From Frankiales bacterium (GTDB lineage Bacteria > Actinomycetota > Actinomycetes > Mycobacteriales > SCTD01): 6,271 nt of DNA. Made by a program: the position numbers and the translations under genes. Position 1 is the first letter of the stretch. Every line of letters begins with the position of its first letter. This document shows positions 1 through 5,466 of this stretch, piece by piece. The notes beneath the pieces were generated by a model. That model made no database searches, had not been told where the DNA came from, and saw only the letters and a list, made by a program, of their open reading frames with translations. Location of the stretch: contig JAOPWW010000102.1 in assembly GCA_025965495.1 (NCBI GenBank), positions 1-6,271 of the forward strand, read 5' to 3'.

Positions 1-86
1 AGGGCGCCTGGTGGCGGTCGACGGTGAACCTGCGCTTCTTCGAGGCGGTCCGCCGCGACCTCGTGGCCCGCAGCGAGGCCGCCTGA
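1..86 (+). CDS. C-terminal end of an unidentified protein (partial)
   Basis: The reading frame whose first whole codon starts at base 3 runs to a TGA at 84-86. It encodes 27 residues ending in FFEAVRRDLVARSEAA. The composition (aromatic, then an amphipathic charged helix) looks like a real protein C-terminus, and the stop lies 26 bp before the arginine deiminase start, as expected for neighbouring genes on the same strand. The 5' part is outside the window. I do not recognise the family from so short a tail. The competing frame through this stretch (from base 11) is the upstream extension of the arginine deiminase frame and gives an arginine/proline-rich, non-native-looking peptide. Confidence 0.55.
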   Translation, partial: GAWWRSTVNLRFFEAVRRDLVARSEAA

Positions 87-99
87 GCTGGCTGCCGCC

Positions 100-105
100 T
101 AGTCT
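100..105 (+). promoter_or_regulatory. Possible -10 element (TAGTCT) for arginine deiminase, leaderless
   Basis: TAGTCT fits the actinobacterial TANNNT -10 pattern and ends 7 nt before the ATG at 113. That spacing would put the transcription start at or next to the start codon. No Shine-Dalgarno sequence is visible in the 26 nt between the upstream stop and the ATG, which agrees with a leaderless mRNA. No clear -35 hexamer is seen. Inference from motif and spacing only. Confidence 0.4.
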
Positions 106-112
106 CCGCGGC

Positions 113-1324
113 ATGGCACCCCGGGCTAAGGTCACCAGCGAGGTCGGACGGCTGCGGACGGTGCTGCTGCACCGCCCCGGTCCGGAGCTGTCCCGCCTGA
201 CCCCGCGCAACAGCGCCGACCTGCTGTTCGACGGGCTGCCCTGGGTCGCCCGGGCGCAGGACGAGCACGACGCGTTCGCCGCCGCCCTGCGCGCGCGCGA
301 CGTCGAGGTGCTCTACCTGACCGAGCTGCTCGTCGAGGCGCTCGACGTCCCGGACGCCCGCGCCGAGGCCGTGCACGCCGCCGTCGCCCCCACGGTCGTC
401 GGGCCGGCGCTCGCCGCGGTCCTGCGGACCTGGCTGCTGGACCTGCCCTCGGTCGATCTCGCCCGCGTCCTGCAGGCCGGCCTCACCCACGACGAGCTGC
501 CTCGCACGGGCTCCGAGGGGGTCGTCGCCCGGCTGGCCGGCGCGCACGAGTTCGTCGTCCGGCCGCTGCCGAACCTGCTGTTCACCCGCGACTCCTCCGT
601 GTGGGTCGACGGCCACGTCGCCGTGACCTCCCCGTCGATGCACGCCCGCCAGCGCGAGACCGCCCTGACCGGCGCGATCTACCGCCACCACCCGCGCTTC
701 GCCGGCACCCCGCTGCTCTACGGCGGGAGCCGCGAGGAGGCCTGGTTCGAGGGCGGCGACGTCCTGCTGCTCGCGCCCGGCGTCGTCGCCGTGGGCGTCG
801 GCCAGCGCACGACGCCGGCGGGCGTGGAGGCCTTCGCGCTGCGCGCCTTCGCCTCCGGCGTCGCCCACACCGTGCTCGCCGTCCCGATCGCGCAGGAGCG
901 GGCCACGATGCACCTCGACACCATCTGCACGATGGTCGACCGCGACGCCGTCGTCATGTACCCCAACGTCGCGGCCGACCTCGTCGGCTACGCCGTGACC
1001 CCCGACGGCGAGGACGGGCTGGTCTGCGGCGAGCCCGCCCCGTTCCTGGAGGCCGCGGCCGCCGCCATGGGGATCGACCGGATCCGGGTCGTCGACACCG
1101 GCCTGGACCCGGTCACCGCCGAGCGCGAGCAGTGGGACGACGGCAACAACACCCTGGCGCTCGCCCCCGGACTGGTCGTCGCCTACGAGCGCAACACCGA
1201 GACGAACGACCGGCTGGAGAAGTCCGGCGTCGAGGTCGTGCGGATCGCCGGCAGCGAGCTCGGCAGCGGCCGGGGCGGGCCGCGCTGCATGAGCTGCCCC
1301 GTGCTGCGCGACCCGCTCGACTGA
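113..1324 (+). CDS. arcA: Arginine deiminase
   Basis: Hydrolyses L-arginine to L-citrulline and ammonia in the cytoplasm, the first step of the arginine deiminase pathway. The 403-residue product is close to the usual length of about 410. All catalytic positions of the guanidino-modifying fold are visible: Asp160 in FTRD, Glu213 in FEGGD, His267 and Asp269 in MHLDT, and the nucleophile Cys392 in RCMSCP near the C-terminus, equivalent to Cys406 of the Pseudomonas aeruginosa enzyme. The N-terminal SEVGRLRTVLLHRPG segment is also typical. I chose ATG 113 because homologues begin near here; the frame stays open upstream to base 11, but that part is arginine/proline-rich and overlaps the preceding gene. 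No arcB, arcC or arcD gene lies in the window, so this may be a solitary arcA used for arginine catabolism or acid/ammonia balance (inference). It converges on the DUF5926 gene with 3 bp between stops. Confidence 0.95.
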   Translation: MAPRAKVTSEVGRLRTVLLHRPGPELSRLTPRNSADLLFDGLPWVARAQDEHDAFAAALRARDVEVLYLTELLVEALDVPDARAEAVHAAVAPTVVGPALAAVLRTWLLDLPSVDLARVLQAGLTHDELPRTGSEGVVARLAGAHEFVVRPLPNLLFTRDSSVWVDGHVAVTSPSMHARQRETALTGAIYRHHPRFAGTPLLYGGSREEAWFEGGDVLLLAPGVVAVGVGQRTTPAGVEAFALRAFASGVAHTVLAVPIAQERATMHLDTICTMVDRDAVVMYPNVAADLVGYAVTPDGEDGLVCGEPAPFLEAAAAAMGIDRIRVVDTGLDPVTAEREQWDDGNNTLALAPGLVVAYERNTETNDRLEKSGVEVVRIAGSELGSGRGGPRCMSCPVLRDPLD

Positions 1325-1327
1325 GCG

Positions 1328-2272
1328 CTACCGCAGGGTCAACTGCCGCGACAGCAGTCCCTGGCGGGCCCGCCGCTCGTCCGCGGTGAGCTCGCGCGGC
1401 GACGCGAGCGCCTCGTCGAGACGGCTGCGCAGCGCGGCGGCCGGCGCCTCGACCGCAGGCGCCTCGGTCTCGGGCGGCAGGTCCCAGACGGGCACGAGCA
1501 GGCCGTGCGCCCGGAAGCTGCCGATGTACCGGGTGTCCGGCCCGAGGGTCAGCCCGTCCGGCCCGACGGCGAGCCGCGCCAGCGCGTCGAGCAGCGGCTC
1601 CTCGTCCTCGGGCAGGACCCAGCGCAGGTGGGAGCGCTCGCGCATGCGGCACCAGTAGGCGCTTCTCACGCTCTCGAGCCGGACCGTCGGGACGACCGAG
1701 GCGTTGGCCCGCTCCATCGACTCGGCCACCTCGCCGGTCGGGTCGGCCGCGCCCTCGACCCAGAAGTCGAAGCCCTCGTGGACGGTCACCTCCAGCGGCG
1801 CCGGGTCGAGCAGGTCCTGCAGCCGCGGACCCGGACCGGGCAGGCCGGTGGGGACGACCGAGCTCCCGGGCGTGCTCGCGAGGGCCTGCTCGAGGGCGTC
1901 CGCGAGGTCACGGCTGACGTCGCCGCCGCGGGTCTGCGTCTGCAGCCCGAGGAAGACCGTCCCGTCGGCGCGGACCATCGCGGGCCAGGCCAGCGGCAGG
2001 ACGGTCGCCAGCACCACGGTGCGGTCCTCGGCGCCCACGACCCTCAGCCGGGCGGTCGCTGCAGGGACGACCTCGCGCAGGGCCACCCACTCGGTCTCGT
2101 CGACGCGCCCGGCGAACGGCCGGGCCACGAACGCGTCCAGGCCGGCCTTCCCGTGGCAGGCCTTGTAGCGCTTGCCCGACCCGCAGGGGCACGGCTCCCG
2201 GAGCCCGACGACGGGGACGTCGCCGTCCAGGACGGGGACGGCGGTGGGAGCGGGCTTGCGGCGGCTGCTGAT
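1328..2272 (-). CDS. DUF5926 family protein with N-terminal SEC-C zinc motif
   Basis: The biochemical function is not established. Counting from the ATC at 2272-2270, the product is 314 residues. A basic, proline-rich N-terminus (SSRRKPAP) is followed by a SEC-C type motif, CPCGSGKRYKACHG, at residues 28-41, with likely zinc ligands Cys28, Cys30, Cys39 and His40. Next comes FVARPFAG, a conserved-looking entry to the main alpha/beta domain, and a tail rich in leucine and arginine. The whole resembles the actinobacterial DUF5926 family. SEC-C motifs occur at the SecA C-terminus and in many stand-alone proteins, where they bind zinc and often mediate protein contacts. The first canonical start in frame is GTG at 2128-2126, but starting there removes the whole zinc motif, so it is unlikely. 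No ATG, GTG or TTG lies in frame upstream; ATC 2272, 6 nt after GGGAG, or CTG 2275 are the best candidates. The gene is divergent from the renalase-like gene and its TAG stop is 3 bp from the arginine deiminase stop. Family call is firm, start uncertain. Confidence 0.85.
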   Translation of the reverse strand: MSSRRKPAPTAVPVLDGDVPVVGLREPCPCGSGKRYKACHGKAGLDAFVARPFAGRVDETEWVALREVVPAATARLRVVGAEDRTVVLATVLPLAWPAMVRADGTVFLGLQTQTRGGDVSRDLADALEQALASTPGSSVVPTGLPGPGPRLQDLLDPAPLEVTVHEGFDFWVEGAADPTGEVAESMERANASVVPTVRLESVRSAYWCRMRERSHLRWVLPEDEEPLLDALARLAVGPDGLTLGPDTRYIGSFRAHGLLVPVWDLPPETEAPAVEAPAAALRSRLDEALASPRELTADERRARQGLLSRQLTLR

Positions 2273-2278
2273 CAGGGG

Positions 2279-2283
2279 CTCCC
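2279..2283 (-). promoter_or_regulatory. Probable Shine-Dalgarno (GGGAG) for the DUF5926 gene
   Basis: On the minus strand GGGAG is followed by CCCCTGATC. The spacing is 6 nt to ATC (2272-2270) and 3 nt to CTG (2275-2273). The spacing favours ATC, or whatever codon truly occupies that site, as the initiation point. This site is the main evidence for placing the start upstream of GTG 2128. Confidence 0.4.
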
Positions 2284-2310
2284 GGGCAGGAGGGGACAGG
2301 ACCGGTCCCG

Positions 2311-2316
2311 AGCCTA
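2311..2316 (-). promoter_or_regulatory. Possible -10 element (TAGGCT) for the DUF5926 gene
   Basis: Read on the minus strand, TAGGCT matches TANNNT. It lies inside the palindrome CCTAGG in the 83-bp divergent region between the DUF5926 and renalase-like genes. A start about 7 nt downstream would give a leader of roughly 30 nt that includes the GGGAG site. No convincing -35 is seen upstream, where the sequence is a run of G and C. Inference from motif only. Confidence 0.3.
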
Positions 2317-2340
2317 GGTGGCGGCCCCGGCCCCCGCGGG

Positions 2341-2346
2341 GGGAGG
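2341..2346 (+). promoter_or_regulatory. Shine-Dalgarno (GGGAGG) for the renalase-like gene
   Basis: GGGAGG ends 9 nt before ATG 2356, the clearest ribosome binding site in the window. It decides the start: the protein then begins MSTVCVVGAGIAG, with the dinucleotide-binding strand at the very N-terminus as expected. The site sits inside a possible small hairpin (GGGGAG 2340-2345 with CTCCCC 2350-2355). Confidence 0.7.
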
Positions 2347-2355
2347 CTGCTCCCC

Positions 2356-3327
2356 ATGAGCACCGTCTGCGTGGTCGGGGCCGGCATCGCCGGGACCGCG
2401 TGCGCCCGCGCCCTGTCCGCCGCCGGCGAGGACGTCGTCGTGCTCGACCGGGGACGCGTGCCGGGCGGGCGGATGGCGTCGCGGCGCCTCCCCGGCGACG
2501 CGGGCGGCCGGTACGTCGACCTCGGGGCCTCCTACTTCACGGTCCGGGACGACCGGTTCCGCGCCCAGGTGGACGACTGGACCGCCCGCGGCCTGGCCCG
2601 CGCGTGGACCGACACGTTCACGGTCCTGCCGTCGGGCGAGCGCAAGACCGGCCCGGTCCGCTACGGCGCGAGGGGCGGCCTGCGGTCGCTCGTCGCGGAC
2701 CTCGCCTCCGGCCTCGACGTCCGGCAGGAGACCCACGTCCAGGCGGTCGGCCCGGGACCGACGGTCGACGGCGCCGCCTACGACGCCGTCGTCCTCGCGA
2801 TGCCCGACCCGCAGGCGCTCGCCGTCCTGGACCCGTCGCTGGCACAGGAGCGGGCCGCGCTGGCGGACCGGGAGTGGCAGCCGGTGCTGGCCCTCGCTGC
2901 CGTCTTCGACCAGCGCCGCTGGGACCTCGACGGCGCCTTCGTCCACGACGACGACGTCCTCGACTGGGTCGCCGACGACGGCCGCCGCCGCGGCGACGAC
3001 GCCCCCGTGCTGGTGGCCCACAGCACCCCCGCCTTCGCCGCGCCCCGCCTGGCCGACCCGCAGGCCGCCGGCCCCGACCTGGTCACGGCGCTGCGCCGCC
3101 TGCTGGACCTGCCGGAGCCCTCGACGTCGTTCGTGCAGCGCTGGACGTTCGCCAAGCCCGTCGGGGAGCGGGACGCGCCGTGCTTCCTGGGCGACGCCGG
3201 GGTGGGCCTGTGCGGCGACGGCTGGGGCGCCAGCAAGGTCGAGGCGGCCTACCTGTCGGGGCTCAGCGTGGCGGAGCGGCTGCTCGCGCGTCGACCAGGC
3301 GGCGGGCCCGCCGTGGGTGGTTCGTGA
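2356..3327 (+). CDS. Renalase-like NAD(P)/FAD-dependent oxidoreductase
   Basis: A 323-residue flavoprotein of the renalase/amine-oxidase-like group. An N-terminal Rossmann motif, VVGAGIAG (residues 6-13), is followed by Asp31 at the end of the second strand, which should bind the FAD ribose. The family signature GGRMASRR (37-44) and YVDLGASYF (53-61) come next, with VVLAMPDPQAL in the middle. The second FAD motif, GDAGVGLCGDGWG (279-291), leads into the C-terminal helix SKVEAAYLSGLSVAERLL. Known bacterial renalases oxidise off-pathway isomers of NAD(P)H (2- and 6-dihydro forms) back to NAD(P)+ using oxygen; I infer a similar cytoplasmic role, but substrate residues cannot be confirmed by eye. 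No signal peptide or membrane segment is seen. The last 12 or so residues (RRPGGGPAVGGS) extend past the usual family end and lie in the 65-bp overlap with the GDPD gene on the other strand. Confidence 0.85.
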   Translation: MSTVCVVGAGIAGTACARALSAAGEDVVVLDRGRVPGGRMASRRLPGDAGGRYVDLGASYFTVRDDRFRAQVDDWTARGLARAWTDTFTVLPSGERKTGPVRYGARGGLRSLVADLASGLDVRQETHVQAVGPGPTVDGAAYDAVVLAMPDPQALAVLDPSLAQERAALADREWQPVLALAAVFDQRRWDLDGAFVHDDDVLDWVADDGRRRGDDAPVLVAHSTPAFAAPRLADPQAAGPDLVTALRRLLDLPEPSTSFVQRWTFAKPVGERDAPCFLGDAGVGLCGDGWGASKVEAAYLSGLSVAERLLARRPGGGPAVGGS

Positions 3328-4102
3328 TGATCGCGTCGACGCCCAGCGCGAGCAGGTGCTCGATCTCGGCGGGCTCGTTGGCGGTGAAGCAGTGCACCCG
3401 CTTGCCGGCTGCGTGGACCCGGTCGACGAAGCCGGGGTGCGCCTGCAGGATCGTCAGCGACGGCCCGGCGGCGCTCACCTGGAACGGCATCCCGCCGTCG
3501 CGGTAGCGCACGGGGACGCGGTCCATGAGGTAGACGGTCGGCAGCAGCGGCGCCATCCGGTGCACCCGCCGCAGCGAGGTCGGGGCGTAGCTCATGACCG
3601 TGATCGGGGAGACCGACCGGGAGATCGGCCGGGCCAGGCCGTAGCGCTCGAGCAGGTCGACCAGCGAGCGCTCGACCAGCCCGCCGTACCGGGTCGGGTG
3701 CTTGGTCTCGATGTGCAGCTGCACCGGCCGGCCCGACGGCGCCCGGCTGTCGAGGGCCAGCTGCAGCAGCCGCTCCAGGGTGAGGACCGAGTGCCGCTCG
3801 GGGTCGAGGTCGGCCTCGTCCCAGGCAGCCTCCAGCAGCGGGTCGCGGCCGCGCCGCTTCCACGAGGCGAAGTCCAGCTCGGACAGCTCCGCGAGCTCGA
3901 GCGTGCTGACGACGCCCCGGCCGTCGGAGGTGCGGTTGACCTTGCGGTCGTGCACGCAGACCAGGACGCCGTCGCGGGTCAGCCGCACGTCGCACTCCAG
4001 GGCGTCGGCGCCCTCGGCCAGGGCCAGCTCGTAGGCCTCCAGGGTGTGCTCGGCGGCTGCCTCCGAGGATCCCCGGTGGGCGACCACCTGCGTCGTCTGC
4101 AC
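3263..4102 (-). CDS. Glycerophosphodiester phosphodiesterase (GDPD family)
   Basis: Predicted to hydrolyse glycerophosphodiesters such as those from phospholipid turnover to glycerol-3-phosphate and an alcohol, in a metal-dependent TIM barrel. The 279-residue product has the family motifs in order: AHRG (8-11, catalytic His9 and Arg10), AEHTLEAY (17-24, in place of the usual PENT, Glu18 kept), ECDVRLTRDG (36-45, metal ligands Glu36 and Asp38), VHD (50-52, catalytic His51), HIETKHP (130-136, Glu132 and Lys134), and GVDAIITNHP (254-263) near the end. There is no signal peptide, so it is probably cytoplasmic, unlike periplasmic GlpQ. The start GTG 4102 is the first in frame after the hydroxyacid dehydrogenase stop, 20 nt away. 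GTG at 4087, five codons later, is also possible. No Shine-Dalgarno is visible. It is the last gene of the likely operon rhodanese-dehydrogenase-GDPD, and its TGA lies inside the 3' end of the renalase-like gene. Confidence 0.9.
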   Translation of the reverse strand: MQTTQVVAHRGSSEAAAEHTLEAYELALAEGADALECDVRLTRDGVLVCVHDRKVNRTSDGRGVVSTLELAELSELDFASWKRRGRDPLLEAAWDEADLDPERHSVLTLERLLQLALDSRAPSGRPVQLHIETKHPTRYGGLVERSLVDLLERYGLARPISRSVSPITVMSYAPTSLRRVHRMAPLLPTVYLMDRVPVRYRDGGMPFQVSAAGPSLTILQAHPGFVDRVHAAGKRVHCFTANEPAEIEHLLALGVDAIITNHPRRARRLVDARAAAPPR

Positions 4103-4122
4103 CCGGCGATGGTGCCAGGCGC

Positions 4123-5097
4123 TCAGCCGCGCCGCACCACGTTCGGTGCGACGCCGTTGACGACGTCGACGACCGGCTCCCCGGCGAGCACGCGCCGCAG
4201 GTTGGCGGCGGCCGCGGCGACGATGCGCAGGCCCGCCTCGCCGGTGGAGCCGGCGGCGTGCGGGGACAGCAGCACCGGCAGGTCGCGCAGCGGGCTGTCC
4301 GCCGGGAGCGGCTCGGCGGAGAAGACGTCGAGGGCCGCGGCCGAGGGCGTCCCGGCCCGCAGGGCGTCCGCGAGCGCCGCCTCGTCCACGACGTCGCCCC
4401 TTGCGGCGTTGACCAGCACGCTGCGCGGCGGCATGAGCGCGAGGCGCCGGGCGTCGAGCAGCCCCCGCGTCTGCGGCCCGAGCGCGATGACGAGCACGAC
4501 GACGTCGCTGCCGGCGAGCAGGTCGTCGAGCTCGCGGAAGGTCGCCGGGGCGTCGTCCTTGGGCGTGCGCGACCAGTAGGAGACCGGGCAGCCGAGCGCG
4601 GTGAACGTGGTCGCGACCCGCCGGCCGATCGGGCCCATCCCGACGACGCCGACGCGGAGCCCGGCGAGCTCCCGGCCGCCGAGCGTCGTCTGCGGCCACT
4701 CCCCCCGGCGGACCGCGGCGTCGCCCTCCACGGTCCGCCGCAGCAGGGCGAGCGTCGCGGTCAGGCACCACTCCGCGACGCTGACCGTGTTCGCCCCCGC
4801 CGTGTTCGCGACCGGGACGCCGCGGGCCGCGATCGCCTCGAGGTCGAGCCCGTCGACGCCGACGCTGGGCTGCTGCACGAAGCAGACCCGGGGTCCGGGG
4901 TCGTGCACCGTCAGGGACGGCGACCAGTCACCGAGCACCAGGTCGACGCCCGGCAGCAGCGCGTCGACGGCGGCCTGCGTGCGCTGCGGCGGGACGACCA
5001 GCTCGACCTCGGGGCCGAGCGCGGTCGCCCCGAACAGGAGCTCGAGCAGGCCGGCGTCCAGCGGAGGCAGGGCGAGCAGCCGGTAGGGCCGGCTCAC
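4123..5097 (-). CDS. D-isomer-specific 2-hydroxyacid dehydrogenase (probable glyoxylate/hydroxypyruvate reductase type)
   Basis: Reduces 2-keto acids to D-2-hydroxyacids, or the reverse, with a nicotinamide cofactor in the cytoplasm. The 324-residue length is normal. The substrate domain is followed by the nucleotide motif GMGPIG (153-158). The catalytic triad is visible: Arg233 in NAARGDVVDE, Glu262 in DVFSAEP, and His280 in SPHAAGS. The second Rossmann strand ends YWSRTPK (174-180), with Ser176-Arg177 where NAD-specific relatives have Asp. That suggests NADPH preference, as in glyoxylate/hydroxypyruvate reductases; the substrate itself is inferred. GTG 5097 was chosen because it overlaps the rhodanese TGA in GTGA and gives a normal N-terminus. 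The frame remains open far upstream, but that part only mirrors other genes. It is the middle gene of the minus-strand operon and is probably translationally coupled to the rhodanese. Confidence 0.9.
   Translation of the reverse strand: MSRPYRLLALPPLDAGLLELLFGATALGPEVELVVPPQRTQAAVDALLPGVDLVLGDWSPSLTVHDPGPRVCFVQQPSVGVDGLDLEAIAARGVPVANTAGANTVSVAEWCLTATLALLRRTVEGDAAVRRGEWPQTTLGGRELAGLRVGVVGMGPIGRRVATTFTALGCPVSYWSRTPKDDAPATFRELDDLLAGSDVVVLVIALGPQTRGLLDARRLALMPPRSVLVNAARGDVVDEAALADALRAGTPSAAALDVFSAEPLPADSPLRDLPVLLSPHAAGSTGEAGLRIVAAAAANLRRVLAGEPVVDVVNGVAPNVVRRG
5094..5097 (-). other. GTGA start/stop overlap (translational coupling)
   Basis: Read on the minus strand, the four bases GTGA contain both the GTG start of the hydroxyacid dehydrogenase and the TGA stop of the rhodanese. 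Such 4-nt overlaps usually mean co-transcription and termination-reinitiation coupling. Confidence 0.8.
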
Positions 5098-5426
5098 AGG
5101 ACCCGCCCGGGCCCGCCGTCGTCGGTGACGACCGGCAGGCCCGCCCGCTCCCACGCGTCCATCCCGCCGTCGACGTTGCGGGCGTCGACGCCGCGCTGCA
5201 GCAGGAACGCCGTCGCCTGCGCGCTGCGGCCGCCGAAGTGGCACACGACGTCGACGGGGCGGTCGGTCGGCAGCTCGGCGAGGCGGGCCGGGACGTCGTG
5301 CAGCGGGACGTGGACGGCGTCCGGCGCGTGGCCGGCGGCCCACTCGTCGTCCTCGCGGACGTCGAGCAGCAGGGCGCCGGGCGTCAGGGCGGTGACGGGG
5401 ACGGCCGGGATCGAGGAGGGGTGCAC
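5094..5426 (-). CDS. Single-domain rhodanese-like protein
   Basis: A 110-residue stand-alone rhodanese domain, the usual size for GlpE/PspE-like proteins. LLLDVREDDEWAAGH (19-33) is the first conserved block. The active-site loop is CHFGGRSA with Cys62 as the persulfide-forming nucleophile and Arg67 closing the loop. VDGGMDAW (85-92) is the C-terminal signature. Rhodaneses transfer sulfane sulfur from thiosulfate or persulfides to cyanide, thiols or protein acceptors; the donor and acceptor here are unknown. No signal peptide is present, so it is cytoplasmic. The start is GTG 5426, with no Shine-Dalgarno but a -10-like CAGCAT 7 nt upstream. It is the first gene of the likely minus-strand operon and is divergent from the disulfide reductase across 40 bp, which may point to shared regulation. 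Confidence 0.9.
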   Translation of the reverse strand: MHPSSIPAVPVTALTPGALLLDVREDDEWAAGHAPDAVHVPLHDVPARLAELPTDRPVDVVCHFGGRSAQATAFLLQRGVDARNVDGGMDAWERAGLPVVTDDGGPGRVL

Positions 5427-5433
5427 GACGCCG

Positions 5434-5439
5434 ATGCTG
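5434..5439 (-). promoter_or_regulatory. Possible -10 element (CAGCAT) for the rhodanese operon, leaderless
   Basis: Read on the minus strand, CAGCAT keeps the A at position 2 and T at position 6 of the actinobacterial -10 and ends 7 nt before GTG 5426. With only 40 bp between divergent starts, the promoter must lie here or inside the neighbouring gene. The weak first base and the lack of a -35 keep confidence low. Confidence 0.3.
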
Positions 5440-5457
5440 ACAGACGGACCCTGACAG
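5438..5457. repeat. Direct repeat TGACAG x2 in the divergent promoter region
   Basis: TGACAG occurs at 5438-5443 and 5452-5457, 14 bp start to start, within the 40-bp gap between the rhodanese and disulfide reductase starts. The copies overlap or abut both candidate -10 elements, so they could be an operator half-site pair. Two hexamers this close could also be chance. Confidence 0.35.
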
Positions 5458-5460
5458 GAT
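5455..5460 (+). promoter_or_regulatory. Possible -10 element (CAGGAT) for the disulfide oxidoreductase, leaderless
   Basis: CAGGAT has A at position 2 and AT at the end and lies 6 nt before GTG 5467. No Shine-Dalgarno is present at a workable distance. This would give a leaderless mRNA starting at the GTG. Motif and spacing only. Confidence 0.35.
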
Positions 5461-5466
5461 GACGGC

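Noticed and set aside
11..112. N-terminal extension of arginine deiminase from a GTG at base 11
   Set aside because: The added 34 residues are arginine/proline-rich, have no counterpart in known arginine deiminases, and overlap the better-looking tail of the upstream gene that stops at 86.
1310..1340. Possible bidirectional terminator (GACCC...GGGTC enclosing GCTC-GACT-GAGC) at the convergent stops
   Set aside because: The outer 5-bp and inner 4-bp stems are separated by a 9-nt one-sided bulge and no U-tract follows on either strand, so it is too weak to call.
601..1389. Long open frame on the + strand inside arginine deiminase
   Set aside because: It encodes an almost pure Arg/Pro/Gly/Ala product typical of a shifted frame in GC-rich DNA, with no domain; arginine deiminase explains this stretch fully.
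2277..2314. Inverted repeat GGCTC(CC)GGG / CCCGAGCC that could hide the GGGAG site of the DUF5926 gene
   Set aside because: One arm overlaps the candidate -10 element and would not be in the transcript if that promoter is right; the stem also needs a 2-nt bulge and a 20-nt loop.
1505..2317. Open frames antisense to the DUF5926 gene (also 1386-1658 and 1704-2168, and 1908-2387 on the minus strand in another frame)
   Set aside because: Low-complexity shifted-frame translations with no recognisable motif; they mirror the real gene.
2172..3506. 444-codon + strand open frame through the renalase-like gene
   Set aside because: The product is dominated by Arg and Pro runs; the frame starting at 2356 carries the Rossmann and FAD motifs and has the Shine-Dalgarno.
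3317..4579. 420-codon + strand open frame antisense to GDPD and the hydroxyacid dehydrogenase (also 4258-5454)
   Set aside because: It spans two genes with clear catalytic motifs on the minus strand, has no motif of its own, and reflects scarcity of stop codons in GC-rich DNA.
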